NCBI GenBank assembly: GCA_905236985.1
Contig: CAJORF010000130.1
Location: 1 to 64,000 of the forward strand
From: an uncultured Bacteroidaceae bacterium
GTDB taxonomy: Bacteria; Bacteroidota; Bacteroidia; Bacteroidales; Bacteroidaceae
Direction: 5' to 3'
Length of the DNA stretch: 64,000 nt
The notes under the pieces were generated by a model. It was not told where the DNA came from. It did no database searches and saw nothing but the letters and a program-made list of their open reading frames with translations. How positions within the stretch are numbered: position 1 is the first letter of the stretch; each line of letters opens with the position of its first letter. Positions 1 through 7,981 of this stretch are shown here, piece by piece. Position numbers and translations under genes: made by a program.

Positions 1-2
1 AT

Positions 3-84
3 GCGCTTGTGGTGGAATTGGTAGACACGCCAGACTTAGGATCTGGTGCCGCGAGGCGTGTAGGTTCGAGTCCTATCAGGCGTA
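3..84 (+). tRNA. tRNA-Leu (anticodon UAG)
   Basis: The sequence folds as a cloverleaf with a long variable arm, as expected for a class II tRNA. The acceptor stem pairs GCGCTTG with CAGGCGT, with one terminal G-T pair and one internal T-G pair. The anticodon stem CCAGA/TCTGG encloses the loop CTTAGGA, giving anticodon TAG (reads CUA and related Leu codons). The T loop reads GGTTCGAGTCC. No CCA is encoded after the discriminator A, so CCA must be added enzymatically. Confidence 0.95.
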
Positions 85-120
85 CAAGCCCAAAGCGTTT
101 GAGACGAGACATTTAAACAG

Positions 121-194
121 GTCGGCATAGCTCAGCTGGTTAGAGTATCACCTTGACATGGTGGGGGTCCTTGGTTCGAGTCCAAGTGTCGACA
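121..194 (+). tRNA. tRNA-Val (anticodon GAC)
   Basis: The acceptor arms GTCGGCA and TGTCGAC pair. The anticodon stem TCACC/GGTGG encloses the loop TTGACAT, which gives anticodon GAC (Val). The T loop reads GGTTCGAGTCC. It lies about 36 nt after the tRNA-Leu on the same strand, so the two are probably cotranscribed. CCA is not encoded. Confidence 0.95.
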
Positions 195-203
195 CTGAAG
201 AAG

Positions 204-227
204 ATGGTTGCCCAAATGGGCAACCAT
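204..227. terminator. Bidirectional hairpin between tRNA-Val and the S41 peptidase gene
   Basis: A perfect 10-bp stem (ATGGTTGCCC / GGGCAACCAT) with loop AAAT sits directly after the tRNA-Val. It abuts the stop codon of the convergent S41 peptidase gene. The following T-run is weak (TATT). It is probably the shared end of both transcription units. Confidence 0.65.
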
Positions 228-1255
228 TATTCGTTGATGAGGCGGCGGGCGGTTTCGATGAGGGTATCTATGCCGCGCGCCTTGTCTGCGTCGATGAGAC
301 TAACAAGCGTATCGGGAGTGATGCCGAACTCTATTTGTTTCATGTCGGCATCATACATGGGACACGCAGAGAAACGGACAGACCAGCCATTGGGCAGTTC
401 GGTGGTGAAAGGCAGTCCGCTGCCTCCACCCGTCTGGTCGCCAAGAACGGTGACAATAGGACATGACTTGACATCGCGGATGAAGGTGTTGGTGGCACTA
501 TAGCAACGACGATTGGTGAGGATGACGGCTCGCTTCTGCCAACGCACACCATCAGCAGGGTCGAGATACTGCTCAACGGGTTTGGAGAAATCGTTGTGCC
601 CACGTCCTGTCTTATGGCTGATGTAACCCACCAAACGACGCTCGTTGGTGAAACGGCTGGCCAGACTCTCGGCGTAGGTCAGGTTGCCGCCGCTGTTGTC
701 GCGCACGTCGAGGATGAGGCCGTTGCAGGTGCGGAGGCTATAAAAGACTTCGTCGAGGTTGCCTGCGCCGAAGCCCGACGAGAAGGAAGAGCAAACGACA
801 TAGCCAATATTATCCTCGAGGATGCGATAACGGATAGTGGAGGCGATCTTGTAATCGGTGCCGAGGTAAGCGTCTTGCAGCTCTTGCGAGAAATTAGAGG
901 GATAATCCTCATACCACGACCAGTTGCGACCAACATCATGAGCAGCATAGAGGTTGACATGGCCGTCGCGCAGCTCAGCGAGCATCTCCGAGAGGACCTC
1001 AAAGAGTTGGACGGTCTTCATATCATCCTTCAGACGGGAACGATAACGGACGTGAATATCATCCCAGTCCAGACCAATCGCAGTACGCTTATAGTCGAGG
1101 AAGCAATAATGCTCGTCGATAATGGTCCAGAGCGCTTCGAAATTGCCTCTCGGCGTGTCGTCATACTGTTCCTCGCGGACACAGGAAAGCAGCAACAGGC
1201 AAGCTGTTGCCATATAAAATGTACAATGTAATATGTAGAATGAATATTTCCTCAT
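227..1255 (-). CDS. S41-family (C-terminal processing type) peptidase, lipoprotein
   Basis: The 342-residue protein has a lipoprotein signal: a hydrophobic stretch followed by LLLLSC near residue 25, so it is probably anchored in the cell envelope. An N-terminal helical region (about residues 35-100) is followed by the S41 protease fold. It carries the ILTN..CYSAT segment, whose Ser is the expected nucleophile of the family, and a downstream DQTGGGSGLP stretch. S41 enzymes cleave near C-termini of envelope or unfolded proteins; the substrate here is unknown. The first 14 residues are encoded by a TACATT-type repeat, so the Met at residue 15 (MATACLLLLSC) is an equally likely start. It is the last gene of a parC-DUF3316-S41 run with gaps of 18-25 nt. 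Confidence 0.82.
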   Translation of the reverse strand: MRKYSFYILHCTFYMATACLLLLSCVREEQYDDTPRGNFEALWTIIDEHYCFLDYKRTAIGLDWDDIHVRYRSRLKDDMKTVQLFEVLSEMLAELRDGHVNLYAAHDVGRNWSWYEDYPSNFSQELQDAYLGTDYKIASTIRYRILEDNIGYVVCSSFSSGFGAGNLDEVFYSLRTCNGLILDVRDNSGGNLTYAESLASRFTNERRLVGYISHKTGRGHNDFSKPVEQYLDPADGVRWQKRAVILTNRRCYSATNTFIRDVKSCPIVTVLGDQTGGGSGLPFTTELPNGWSVRFSACPMYDADMKQIEFGITPDTLVSLIDADKARGIDTLIETARRLINE

Positions 1256-1293
1256 TTTTCACTTTTCACTCTTTCATTTTTCACTTTTCACTC
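1254..1293. repeat. Short direct repeat of ATTTTTCACTTTTCACTC type
   Basis: The unit CATTTTTCACTTTTCACTC occurs twice with a period of about 21 bp, between the S41 gene start and the end of the DUF3316 gene. It overlaps the last codons of the DUF3316 gene (ending ..RSEK). The same GAAAAGTGA word recurs near 13730, 49250 and 63010. Confidence 0.6.
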
Positions 1294-2168
1294 CTATGAG
1301 CAGGTCGATGTATGGTGAGGTGACGAACGACACCGATGACAAAGGCGTGGGAGTAGCTGTGATACTTGAGTTCGTTGACATGACTCTGACGAAGGTCGCA
1401 GAGATAGCCTACGCGCAATGTGGTACGGCGCAAAGGTACGTCGAGTGTCAGCAGGTGGCGCGTGCTGAAAGCGTTGAAGGGATGCGTCGCGCAGATGTTA
1501 TGGTCGTAATGCCCCAATGAAAAGATCTCGTAGTAGCTCTGGCCGTAGTTGGGGCTGAACTTCATGCCAATGAGAGGGAGATCAAGCTGGTAGCGAGCGA
1601 CGAAGGGCTGTCGCCAGAGGTGGAAACCGTAGATTGCGGATGCGGATGCGGAGAGGCGCACGCAGGCGAGTGCCTGAGCTGGGTTGTTGCCATTACGTGT
1701 GCTGTAGAGGAAACCTCCGTTCGCTCCAATCTGTGGGCCTAACAGTAACTGGAATCCGTTGGAGTTGGTCGTTTTCTCGCGCCGCGTATCGACAAGCGAG
1801 TAGTGCCATGCAGCGTCGAAACTGATGTCTCCTCCGATGAAATGGGCATTGGCTGCGCTGTTGTCCGTATATGATACGTTTCCCTGCCAAAGCGTCTGCA
1901 CACTGATGCGTCCATCAGCATGATGTGTACGGCGAAACGTCTCGTGTAGGAAATGCAGCTGCGGTCCGCGGTAGTTCTGTGGCGAAAGATAGGTATCAAG
2001 TTGTCGAACGCCACCGATACCCACGAGCGTGGAGTGGACGGTGGGACGGCCTTGCTGTTGCGTATGGCTCTCCTGAGCAACCACACTGGATGGGTGGGAC
2101 ATCAGCGCGGCTGTTGCAATAGCTATGTATAATCGAAGAAACTTCAAAGCTGAAAAATGAGAATTCAA
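1281..2168 (-). CDS. DUF3316 domain-containing outer-envelope protein
   Basis: A 295-residue protein with a Sec signal peptide (hydrophobic core IAIATAAL, probable cleavage after VVAQ). The body is rich in alternating aromatic/polar strands. It contains the phrase LDTYLSPQNYRGPQL near residue 58, which I associate with the Bacteroidota DUF3316 family. The function of that family is not established. A beta-barrel or beta-sandwich in the outer membrane or periplasm is plausible, but this is inference. It lies 18 nt downstream of parC and 25 nt upstream of the S41 peptidase, so the three are probably cotranscribed. Confidence 0.65.
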   Translation of the reverse strand: MNSHFSALKFLRLYIAIATAALMSHPSSVVAQESHTQQQGRPTVHSTLVGIGGVRQLDTYLSPQNYRGPQLHFLHETFRRTHHADGRISVQTLWQGNVSYTDNSAANAHFIGGDISFDAAWHYSLVDTRREKTTNSNGFQLLLGPQIGANGGFLYSTRNGNNPAQALACVRLSASASAIYGFHLWRQPFVARYQLDLPLIGMKFSPNYGQSYYEIFSLGHYDHNICATHPFNAFSTRHLLTLDVPLRRTTLRVGYLCDLRQSHVNELKYHSYSHAFVIGVVRHLTIHRPAHRSEK

Positions 2169-2186
2169 GAGCTATAGGGGTGACTT

Positions 2187-4928
2187 TTAGTCGAATAAGG
2201 TAAACTGGCCAGTGATGGGATCGACAGAACCGGGACGGGAAGGCTCGGGGGTGGGCTCGGACGGTTCTTCTATCCTCTGAGGATCCGACGATTCTGCTTC
2301 TTCTGAGGAGTCAGGAGACTCCGACATTTCGAGCATTTCCACCTCTTCTGTCATCTCCTCTCCCCTACCCTCTGGATTCTCGTCATCATCCAGAGAAGGA
2401 TCGGAGGTGGGGTTGAGCTCCTCGATCTTCTCCACGTTGAGCGTGGTCATGCGCTTGCCCTTAGCCTTGAAGCTCTTCTGACCAATGAACTTCTCGGCAT
2501 CGATTTCCAACGGCTCGCGGAAGTCATCGGGAGCGGCGTATGTGACGAGGAGCTGAGGTTGGAGCGTATCGGTAAGCAGCAGCAGACGACTGGCGGGATT
2601 CTCGCCGAGGAAATTCTGGTGGCGAGCAATGGCTTCGAGCGTGAAACGTTTGAGATATGGATAGCCTTGGTCGGCATCGAAGAGCGCTGACGTCCAGACC
2701 TTCTGTGCATCGTATTTCTCGATTCGCAGGAGGTTGGCCTCGTAGTGGTTGTTGAGATCGAAGTTGGTGGCATAGAACTCGCCGTTGTCGAGGATGACGA
2801 GGATCTGTTCGTCGGAGTGGAACTCACCAAGGAACTGTCCGTGCTCGTCGTAGTTGAGGCGCTTGATGTCGTGGTCGAACCACACCTTGCGCCCGCCGAG
2901 CGTCGAGATTCCGTGGCTCTTGAGTCCAATGCGCTCCACGTCGAGTTTCGTGAGCAGGTTGCCCATCGAGGCACGTCCCTTGATCATAATCTCACTGAAG
3001 TCCTTGTCGAAGAAAACTCGCTTGAGCTTGGGATTGGGTTTGAGGCTCACCTTGATGATCTCCGCCTCGCCGTTTGGGTTGACGGTGAAATAAGCGACTC
3101 GGCTGCCGGGCTTACCCTGTGTGAGATCGTATTCACGGTCGCGGGTGATGCTGGTGACGTTGAAGCGTTTGATGAAGTAAGCCCCATCACGTCCATCCCG
3201 ATAAACCACATTATAAATCGTGCGCGTATCGTTCTTCTTAAAAATAGCTACATGCATTATCTGGCACTTACGCTTCTCAGCCTTCGAACGTTCCGTCTCG
3301 CCCACAAACACCTTTTCTCCGATGCGAATCACCTTATAAGTACCATCTTTATAGAAAATAATCACGTCGTCGAGGTCAGAGCAGTTGCAGACAAACTCGT
3401 CCTTCTTCAAGCCCGTTCCGATAAAGCCTTCCTCACGGTTGATGTAGAGCTTCTGGTTGGCTTCCACTACCTTGGATGCCTCAATGCTATCGAAGTTTCG
3501 GATTTCAGTGAGGCGCGGATGATCCTTGCCGTATTTATCTTGGATGAAGCGGAACCAATTGGCCGTCACCTCAATCATATTAGCCAGGTCGCGGTCAATC
3601 TCCGCGACTTCGTTCTTCATGCGCGCTATGGCCTCGTCAGCCTTGTCCTTGTTGAACTTGGCGATGCGCTGCATCTTGATTTCGAGGAGTTTCAGGATAT
3701 CTTCCTTCGTCACCTCGCGCACAAATTGCGGATAAAAAGGCGTCAAACGCTCGTCAATGTATTCGCAGAGTTCATCGGTGCTGTTGGCATTCTCGAAGGG
3801 TTTTCCTTTATAAATCCTTTCTTCGATGAAGATACGCTCCAAAGAGGCAAAGTGAAGGGCTTCCATCAGTTCGCCACGACGAATCAGCAGCTCTTTACGC
3901 AACAATTCCTTCGTATGATCGACAGAGCGTCGCAGCACCTCAGAAACCGTGAGGAAGCAGGGTTTGTTGTTGTCGATGACACAACAGTTGGGCGAGATGG
4001 ATACCTCACAGTCGGTGCAGGCATAGAGGGCATCTATGGTCTTGTCCGACGAAGCGCCTGGCTGGAGATGGATGAGGATCTCCACGCCAGCTGCAGTCAT
4101 ATCCTCGACCTTCCGCACTTTGATCTTACCCTTCTCGGCAGCTTTCAGGATGGAGTCGATGAACTGACTGGGTTTCTGGGGTGAACCCGTGGTCTTGCCG
4201 AAAGGCAACTCCGTGATGGCAAGCGTCTTCTGATCGCGTTTCTCGATTTTGGCGCGCACACGCACCACACCGCCACGCTGGCCGTCGTTGTACTTCGAGA
4301 CATCGATACTGCCACCTGTGGGGAAGTCGGGATAGAGCTGGAAAGGTTCGTCGTGGAGATAGGCGATGGCCGCCTCACACAGCTCGTTGAGGTTGTGTGG
4401 CAAAATCTTGGACGAGAGACCAACGGCAATACCCTCAGCACCTTGCGCTAACAACAATGGGAACTTCACAGGCAGTGTGATGGGTTCCTTATTACGACCG
4501 TCATACGACAATTTCCACTCCGTTGTCTTGGGGTTGAAGACCACGTCGAGGGCGAACTTAGAGAGACGCGCCTCAATATAACGTCCTGCTGCGGCATCGT
4601 CGCCCGTGAGGATGTTGCCCCAGTTCCCCTGACAGTCGATGAGCAGATCCTTCTGACCCAACTGCACGAGGGCATCCTTGATGGAGGCATCGCCGTGCGG
4701 ATGGAACTGCATCGTATGTCCCACGATATTTGCAACCTTGTTGAAACGACCATCATCCATCCGCTTCATAGAATGAAGGATACGGCGTTGCACAGGCTTG
4801 AAGCCGTCACCGATATGAGGCACGGCACGTTCGAGGATAACGTATGAGGCATAGTCCAGGAACCAATCCTGGTACATACGATTCAGGTGGTGTGTGATGC
4901 CGTCCTGCATCACTGTTTTCTCGTCCAT
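2187..4928 (-). CDS. parC: DNA topoisomerase IV subunit A
   Basis: This 913-residue type IIA topoisomerase A subunit decatenates daughter chromosomes together with ParE. The winged-helix/breakage domain is at residues 25-480, with the active-site Tyr117 in AAGRYIEAR. A beta-pinwheel C-terminal domain follows to about residue 840. The last ~70 residues form an acidic, Ser/Pro-rich tail. The position matching the classical quinolone-contact Ser (after HPHGD) is Ala81, with Asp85 at the second hotspot. ParC is preferred over GyrA because of the MDGRFNKVANIVGHTMQFHPHGD-like core (typical of Bacteroidota ParC) and because a GyrA-box QRRGG(K/R)G is not seen. parE is not in the window. A TAnnTTTG promoter box lies about 30 nt upstream of the start. 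Confidence 0.9.
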   Translation of the reverse strand: MDEKTVMQDGITHHLNRMYQDWFLDYASYVILERAVPHIGDGFKPVQRRILHSMKRMDDGRFNKVANIVGHTMQFHPHGDASIKDALVQLGQKDLLIDCQGNWGNILTGDDAAAGRYIEARLSKFALDVVFNPKTTEWKLSYDGRNKEPITLPVKFPLLLAQGAEGIAVGLSSKILPHNLNELCEAAIAYLHDEPFQLYPDFPTGGSIDVSKYNDGQRGGVVRVRAKIEKRDQKTLAITELPFGKTTGSPQKPSQFIDSILKAAEKGKIKVRKVEDMTAAGVEILIHLQPGASSDKTIDALYACTDCEVSISPNCCVIDNNKPCFLTVSEVLRRSVDHTKELLRKELLIRRGELMEALHFASLERIFIEERIYKGKPFENANSTDELCEYIDERLTPFYPQFVREVTKEDILKLLEIKMQRIAKFNKDKADEAIARMKNEVAEIDRDLANMIEVTANWFRFIQDKYGKDHPRLTEIRNFDSIEASKVVEANQKLYINREEGFIGTGLKKDEFVCNCSDLDDVIIFYKDGTYKVIRIGEKVFVGETERSKAEKRKCQIMHVAIFKKNDTRTIYNVVYRDGRDGAYFIKRFNVTSITRDREYDLTQGKPGSRVAYFTVNPNGEAEIIKVSLKPNPKLKRVFFDKDFSEIMIKGRASMGNLLTKLDVERIGLKSHGISTLGGRKVWFDHDIKRLNYDEHGQFLGEFHSDEQILVILDNGEFYATNFDLNNHYEANLLRIEKYDAQKVWTSALFDADQGYPYLKRFTLEAIARHQNFLGENPASRLLLLTDTLQPQLLVTYAAPDDFREPLEIDAEKFIGQKSFKAKGKRMTTLNVEKIEELNPTSDPSLDDDENPEGRGEEMTEEVEMLEMSESPDSSEEAESSDPQRIEEPSEPTPEPSRPGSVDPITGQFTLFD

Positions 4929-4954
4929 AAGGCTGATTTCGTCGTAATTACGCG

Positions 4955-4962
4955 CAAAAGTA
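4955..4962 (-). promoter_or_regulatory. Promoter -7 box for parC
   Basis: On the minus strand the sequence reads TACTTTTG, an exact match to the Bacteroidota -7 consensus TAnnTTTG, about 27 nt before the parC ATG. No well-spaced TTTG -33 element is seen. Confidence 0.65.
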
Positions 4963-5040
4963 CAAAAAAATCTTCAACCGCCGCCTTTTTTGGAGCAGTT
5001 TTTTCACAAAAGTTATGTTTCGAGCCCACTTCTATGAGTT

Positions 5041-5244
5041 TCACGAGCAGCAGCATTTCTCATGCTGACAAGTGGTGTGATTGTGGCGGTGGTTGCAGGT
5101 CTCAGCCAAAGGACACCCAGCGCAGTGCACATCATCGCTGCGCTTCAACGTGAAGCGCTTCCAGAGGCGGCGGGCAGTGTAGGCGACGCAGGCCATGAGG
5201 ATGAGGGCGACGAGGAGAGACTGGAACATGAGTGATTCGTTCAT
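5041..5244 (-). CDS. FeoB-associated Cys-rich membrane protein
   Basis: A 67-residue protein with one N-terminal transmembrane helix (about residues 8-22) and a basic stop-transfer RRLWKR. The cytosolic tail is rich in Cys and His (CAGCPLAETC..HRHNH..CQHEKCCC). This architecture matches the small FeoB-associated Cys-rich proteins, which accompany the FeoB ferrous-iron transporter and may bind metal or FeoB. It begins 7 nt after the feoAB stop and is certainly in the same operon. Confidence 0.85.
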   Translation of the reverse strand: MNESLMFQSLLVALILMACVAYTARRLWKRFTLKRSDDVHCAGCPLAETCNHRHNHTTCQHEKCCCS

Positions 5245-5251
5245 TACTCAT

Positions 5252-7711
5252 TTAAAAGAGGTTCCCGATTTGTACGACAGCGGCAGAGACAAGCCAGGCG
5301 ATAAAGGTGGTGTAGAGTGCAGCAGTGATGGCCCAGCGCCAGGAGCTAGTCTCGTTCTTGATGGCTACGATGGTGGCGAGACAGGGGAAATAGAGGAGGA
5401 TGTAGAGGAGGTAGGCGTAGGCCGTGAGCGGCGTGACACCGTCGGCTGCCATCTGCTGACGCAGACGAGTATATTTGCCTGTGTCCTCACAAAATGCGTC
5501 ATCGTCGCCAAATGAGTCATCACCCGAATAGAGTACGCCCATTGTGGAAGCCACAATCTCCTTGGCACCGACACCGGCGATGAGGCTGACGTCAAGCTTC
5601 CAGTTGAAATGCTGGGGAGCAAAGAGGGGTTCGATGGCTTTGCCGGCACGGCCGAGGTAGCTTTGTTCCATGTCCTCAGCCGTCGCAACGGCTGAAGACA
5701 TGGAGGGGCCGAAGTAACTTAATGCCCATACGATGATGCTGGCGACAAGGATAATGCCGCCCATCTTCTTGAGGTACTCCTTGCCTTTCTCCCATGTGTG
5801 ACGACCGATAGCCTTGGCCGTCGGCCAGCGGTAGGGCGGCAACTCCATGACGAAGGGGGTGTCCTCGCCTTTAATGATGAAGCGGGAGAAGAGACGTGAG
5901 ACGATGGCCGCAACGAGGATGCCCACGGCATAGAGCGAGACGAGCACCGTACTGCGCCACTGGGCTGCGAAGAAGGTGCCAATGATCATGATATAGATGG
6001 GCAGGCGCGCCGAGCACGACATGAAGGGTAGGATCATCATGGTGATGAGACGCGAACGTCGGCTCTCAATGGTGCGCGTAGCCATGACGGCGGGGACATT
6101 GCAACCGAAGCCCATCACCAAGGGGATGAACGACTTACCATGCAGCCCCATGCGATGCATCAGCTTGTCCATGATGAAGGCGGCACGCGCCATATAACCA
6201 GAGTCCTCCATGAAGGAGATGAAGCAGTAGAGGATGAGGATCTGCGGCAGGAAGACGATGACCGAGCCCACGCCTCCGATGACGCCATCGACGAGCATGG
6301 AGCGCAGCGGGCCTTCACTCATCGATGCACCGACCCATCGTCCGAGCCATTCCACACCCGCCTCGATCCAGTCCATCGGGTACTGTCCGAGGGTGAAGGT
6401 TGTCTGGAACATGACGTAGAGGATGAGGAAGAAGATAGGGAAGCCCAGGTACTTATTCGACAGGAGGTTATCGATGCGATGTGTGGTGCGATAGGTGTCC
6501 TCCTTCGTGCCCGGCTGATACTCAGCCTCGGCCAGCGCGCCGTGGATGAAGCCGTACTTGGCATCCATGATAGCCGTCTCGCTATCTACACCTGTCTCCT
6601 CCTTGACACGGGCGACGGCATAGTCGCGTGCCTCCAGCATCCGCTGATGATCTTCGGGGCGGTGTTCATCGAGAACGTGCTGCTCCACGAAGTCTGTGAC
6701 CTGCTGATCGTGCTCCAAGAGCTTGATGGCGAGGTAACGGGTGGAGAAATGCGTAGTCAGGTGCTCGTCAGCCTTCAGGAACTGCTGGATATGCGTGATA
6801 CCATCCTCTATCTCATGACCATAGTTGATGTGGATATGACGCATCTGCGGATGACGGCCCTCGAAGACCTCGATAACCGTGTGAAACAGCTCTTTAACGC
6901 CCGCTCCGTTCTTGAAGGAGGTCGGCACGAAAGGTACACCGAAGAGGGTCGATAGGGTGTCCAGTTGGATCGTATCGCCACGACGCTCGAACTCGTCGTA
7001 CATATTCAAGGCACAAACAACGCGCAGGTTCATATCCACAAGTTGCGTGGTCAAGTACAGGTTGCGCTCGAGATTGGAGGCATCTATGACGTTGATAATG
7101 ATGTCTGGGTTCTCGTCGGTCAGATGCTGACGCACGTAGAGTTCCTCAGGCGAATAGCACGAAAGGGAATAGGTGCCGGGCAGGTCAGTGAGGAAAAAGG
7201 TGTAGCCCTCCTGCTCAGCCGTGGCCGTAGTGGCATCAACAGTAACGCCGGAGTAGTTGCCCACACGGGCATGAGCTCCGCTGGCATAGTTGAAAAGGGA
7301 GGTCTTGCCGCAGTTGGGGTTGCCGATGAGAGCGATGGAAATAGACTCTCCCCCCGCCCTCCCTATAAGGGAGGGAGCAGAATGATTTGAATGCAGCGAA
7401 CCATTATTTGCAGAGGTAACTGCTCCCTCCCTTTTAGGGAGGGCGGGGGGAGAGTCTGTAGTATCTGTAGGGGGTTGGTCTATAGTGTCTGGTCTTTCTA
7501 CTTCAATCAACCTCGCCTCATCATGCCGCAGGCTCACCTCATAGCCCATCAGCTTATATTTCACGGGATCCTGCAAGGGTGCATTGAGGAGAACTTCTAT
7601 GGTTTGTCCCTTGATGAAGCCCATCTCAATGATGCGCTTGCGGAAGCCTCCGTGACCGCTCACCTTAACGATGACGGCCTTCTCGCCTGTGCGTAGTTCT
7701 GATAATTTCAT
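5252..7711 (-). CDS. feoB: Ferrous iron transporter, FeoA-FeoB fusion with a repeat-encoded linker
   Basis: An 819-residue inner-membrane Fe(II) transporter. Residues 1-72 are a FeoA/SH3-like domain. Residues about 126-300 are the G-protein domain (G1 GNPNCGKT at 130-137, G3 DLPG). The C-terminal half holds the Gate/Nucleoside-recognition membrane helices with the CSARLPIY and GVGAKEI motifs. FeoA-FeoB fusions are common in Bacteroidota. Residues about 86-123 of the linker (DSPPALPKREGAV ... APSLIGRAGGES) are encoded by a 115-bp palindromic element that also occurs 400 bp upstream outside any gene. This is an in-frame insertion of mobile DNA. The promoter box overlaps a 10-2-10 dyad 10 nt before the ATG, suggesting metal-responsive repression. 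The small Cys-rich partner follows. Confidence 0.93.
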   Translation of the reverse strand: MKLSELRTGEKAVIVKVSGHGGFRKRIIEMGFIKGQTIEVLLNAPLQDPVKYKLMGYEVSLRHDEARLIEVERPDTIDQPPTDTTDSPPALPKREGAVTSANNGSLHSNHSAPSLIGRAGGESISIALIGNPNCGKTSLFNYASGAHARVGNYSGVTVDATTATAEQEGYTFFLTDLPGTYSLSCYSPEELYVRQHLTDENPDIIINVIDASNLERNLYLTTQLVDMNLRVVCALNMYDEFERRGDTIQLDTLSTLFGVPFVPTSFKNGAGVKELFHTVIEVFEGRHPQMRHIHINYGHEIEDGITHIQQFLKADEHLTTHFSTRYLAIKLLEHDQQVTDFVEQHVLDEHRPEDHQRMLEARDYAVARVKEETGVDSETAIMDAKYGFIHGALAEAEYQPGTKEDTYRTTHRIDNLLSNKYLGFPIFFLILYVMFQTTFTLGQYPMDWIEAGVEWLGRWVGASMSEGPLRSMLVDGVIGGVGSVIVFLPQILILYCFISFMEDSGYMARAAFIMDKLMHRMGLHGKSFIPLVMGFGCNVPAVMATRTIESRRSRLITMMILPFMSCSARLPIYIMIIGTFFAAQWRSTVLVSLYAVGILVAAIVSRLFSRFIIKGEDTPFVMELPPYRWPTAKAIGRHTWEKGKEYLKKMGGIILVASIIVWALSYFGPSMSSAVATAEDMEQSYLGRAGKAIEPLFAPQHFNWKLDVSLIAGVGAKEIVASTMGVLYSGDDSFGDDDAFCEDTGKYTRLRQQMAADGVTPLTAYAYLLYILLYFPCLATIVAIKNETSSWRWAITAALYTTFIAWLVSAAVVQIGNLF
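7343..7457. mobile_element. 115-bp palindromic MITE-like element, copy A (inside feoB linker)
   Basis: The 37-bp terminal arms (AGACTCTCCCCCCGCCCTCC...) are inverted copies of each other with one mismatch. Each arm also contains an inner palindrome (CCCTCCCT-ATA-AGGGAGGG). The core carries AATGATTTGA and GTAACTG, shared with copy B at 7848-7962. No transposase is encoded. The element lies in the feoAB reading frame without stop or frameshift. 115 bp plus a 2-bp duplication would be 39 codons, consistent with a frame-neutral insertion, although a clean duplication is not visible here. Confidence 0.85.
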
Positions 7712-7720
7712 TGTCCGTCG

Positions 7721-7742
7721 TTATTTTTGCTTGCAAAAATAA
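7721..7742 (-). promoter_or_regulatory. feoAB promoter box within a 10-2-10 inverted repeat (candidate operator)
   Basis: The minus-strand TATTTTTG (7734-7741) matches TAnnTTTG. It is embedded in the perfect dyad TTATTTTTGC-TT-GCAAAAATAA. The dyad covers the -7 region and the expected start site, about 10 nt upstream of the feoAB ATG. The position is that of a repressor operator. The regulator (Fur- or DtxR-like) is not in the window, so the link to iron is inference. Confidence 0.6.
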
Positions 7743-7847
7743 TCATTCTATGCGAGATGAACAAGTCTGTCAGCAATATGGCATACAAAAATACCTACTT
7801 CTGAGAACAATATCATCAGAAGTAGGTAATGGAAATAGGCTCCCTGA

Positions 7848-7962
7848 AGATTCTCCCCCCGCCCTTCCTATAAGGGAGGGAGCGGAATGATTTGATGGCA
7901 GTAAACTTTTATCTTCAAAAGTAACTGCTCCCTCCCTTATAGGGAGGGCGGGGGGAGAGTCT
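7848..7962. mobile_element. 115-bp palindromic MITE-like element, copy B (ackA-feoAB intergenic)
   Basis: Same length and core as copy A; the arms match with two mismatches. Flanking dinucleotides GA (7846-7847 and 7963-7964) could be a 2-bp target duplication. It lies 19 nt after the ackA stop. The strong nested hairpins it would form in the ackA transcript may act as a terminator or 3' stabiliser. It encodes a peptide very similar to the FeoAB linker (SPPALPIREGAV) but is outside any gene. Confidence 0.85.
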
Positions 7963-7981
7963 GAGATAGAGCCTTGGGGTA

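Noticed and set aside
1..200. Attachment site or island boundary at the tRNA pair
   Set aside because: No repeated tRNA 3' end and no integrase in the adjacent genes; the neighbours are ordinary chromosomal genes.
2745..4184. 479-codon plus-strand frame opposite parC
   Set aside because: Antisense shadow of a strongly conserved gene; its sequence has no family pattern.
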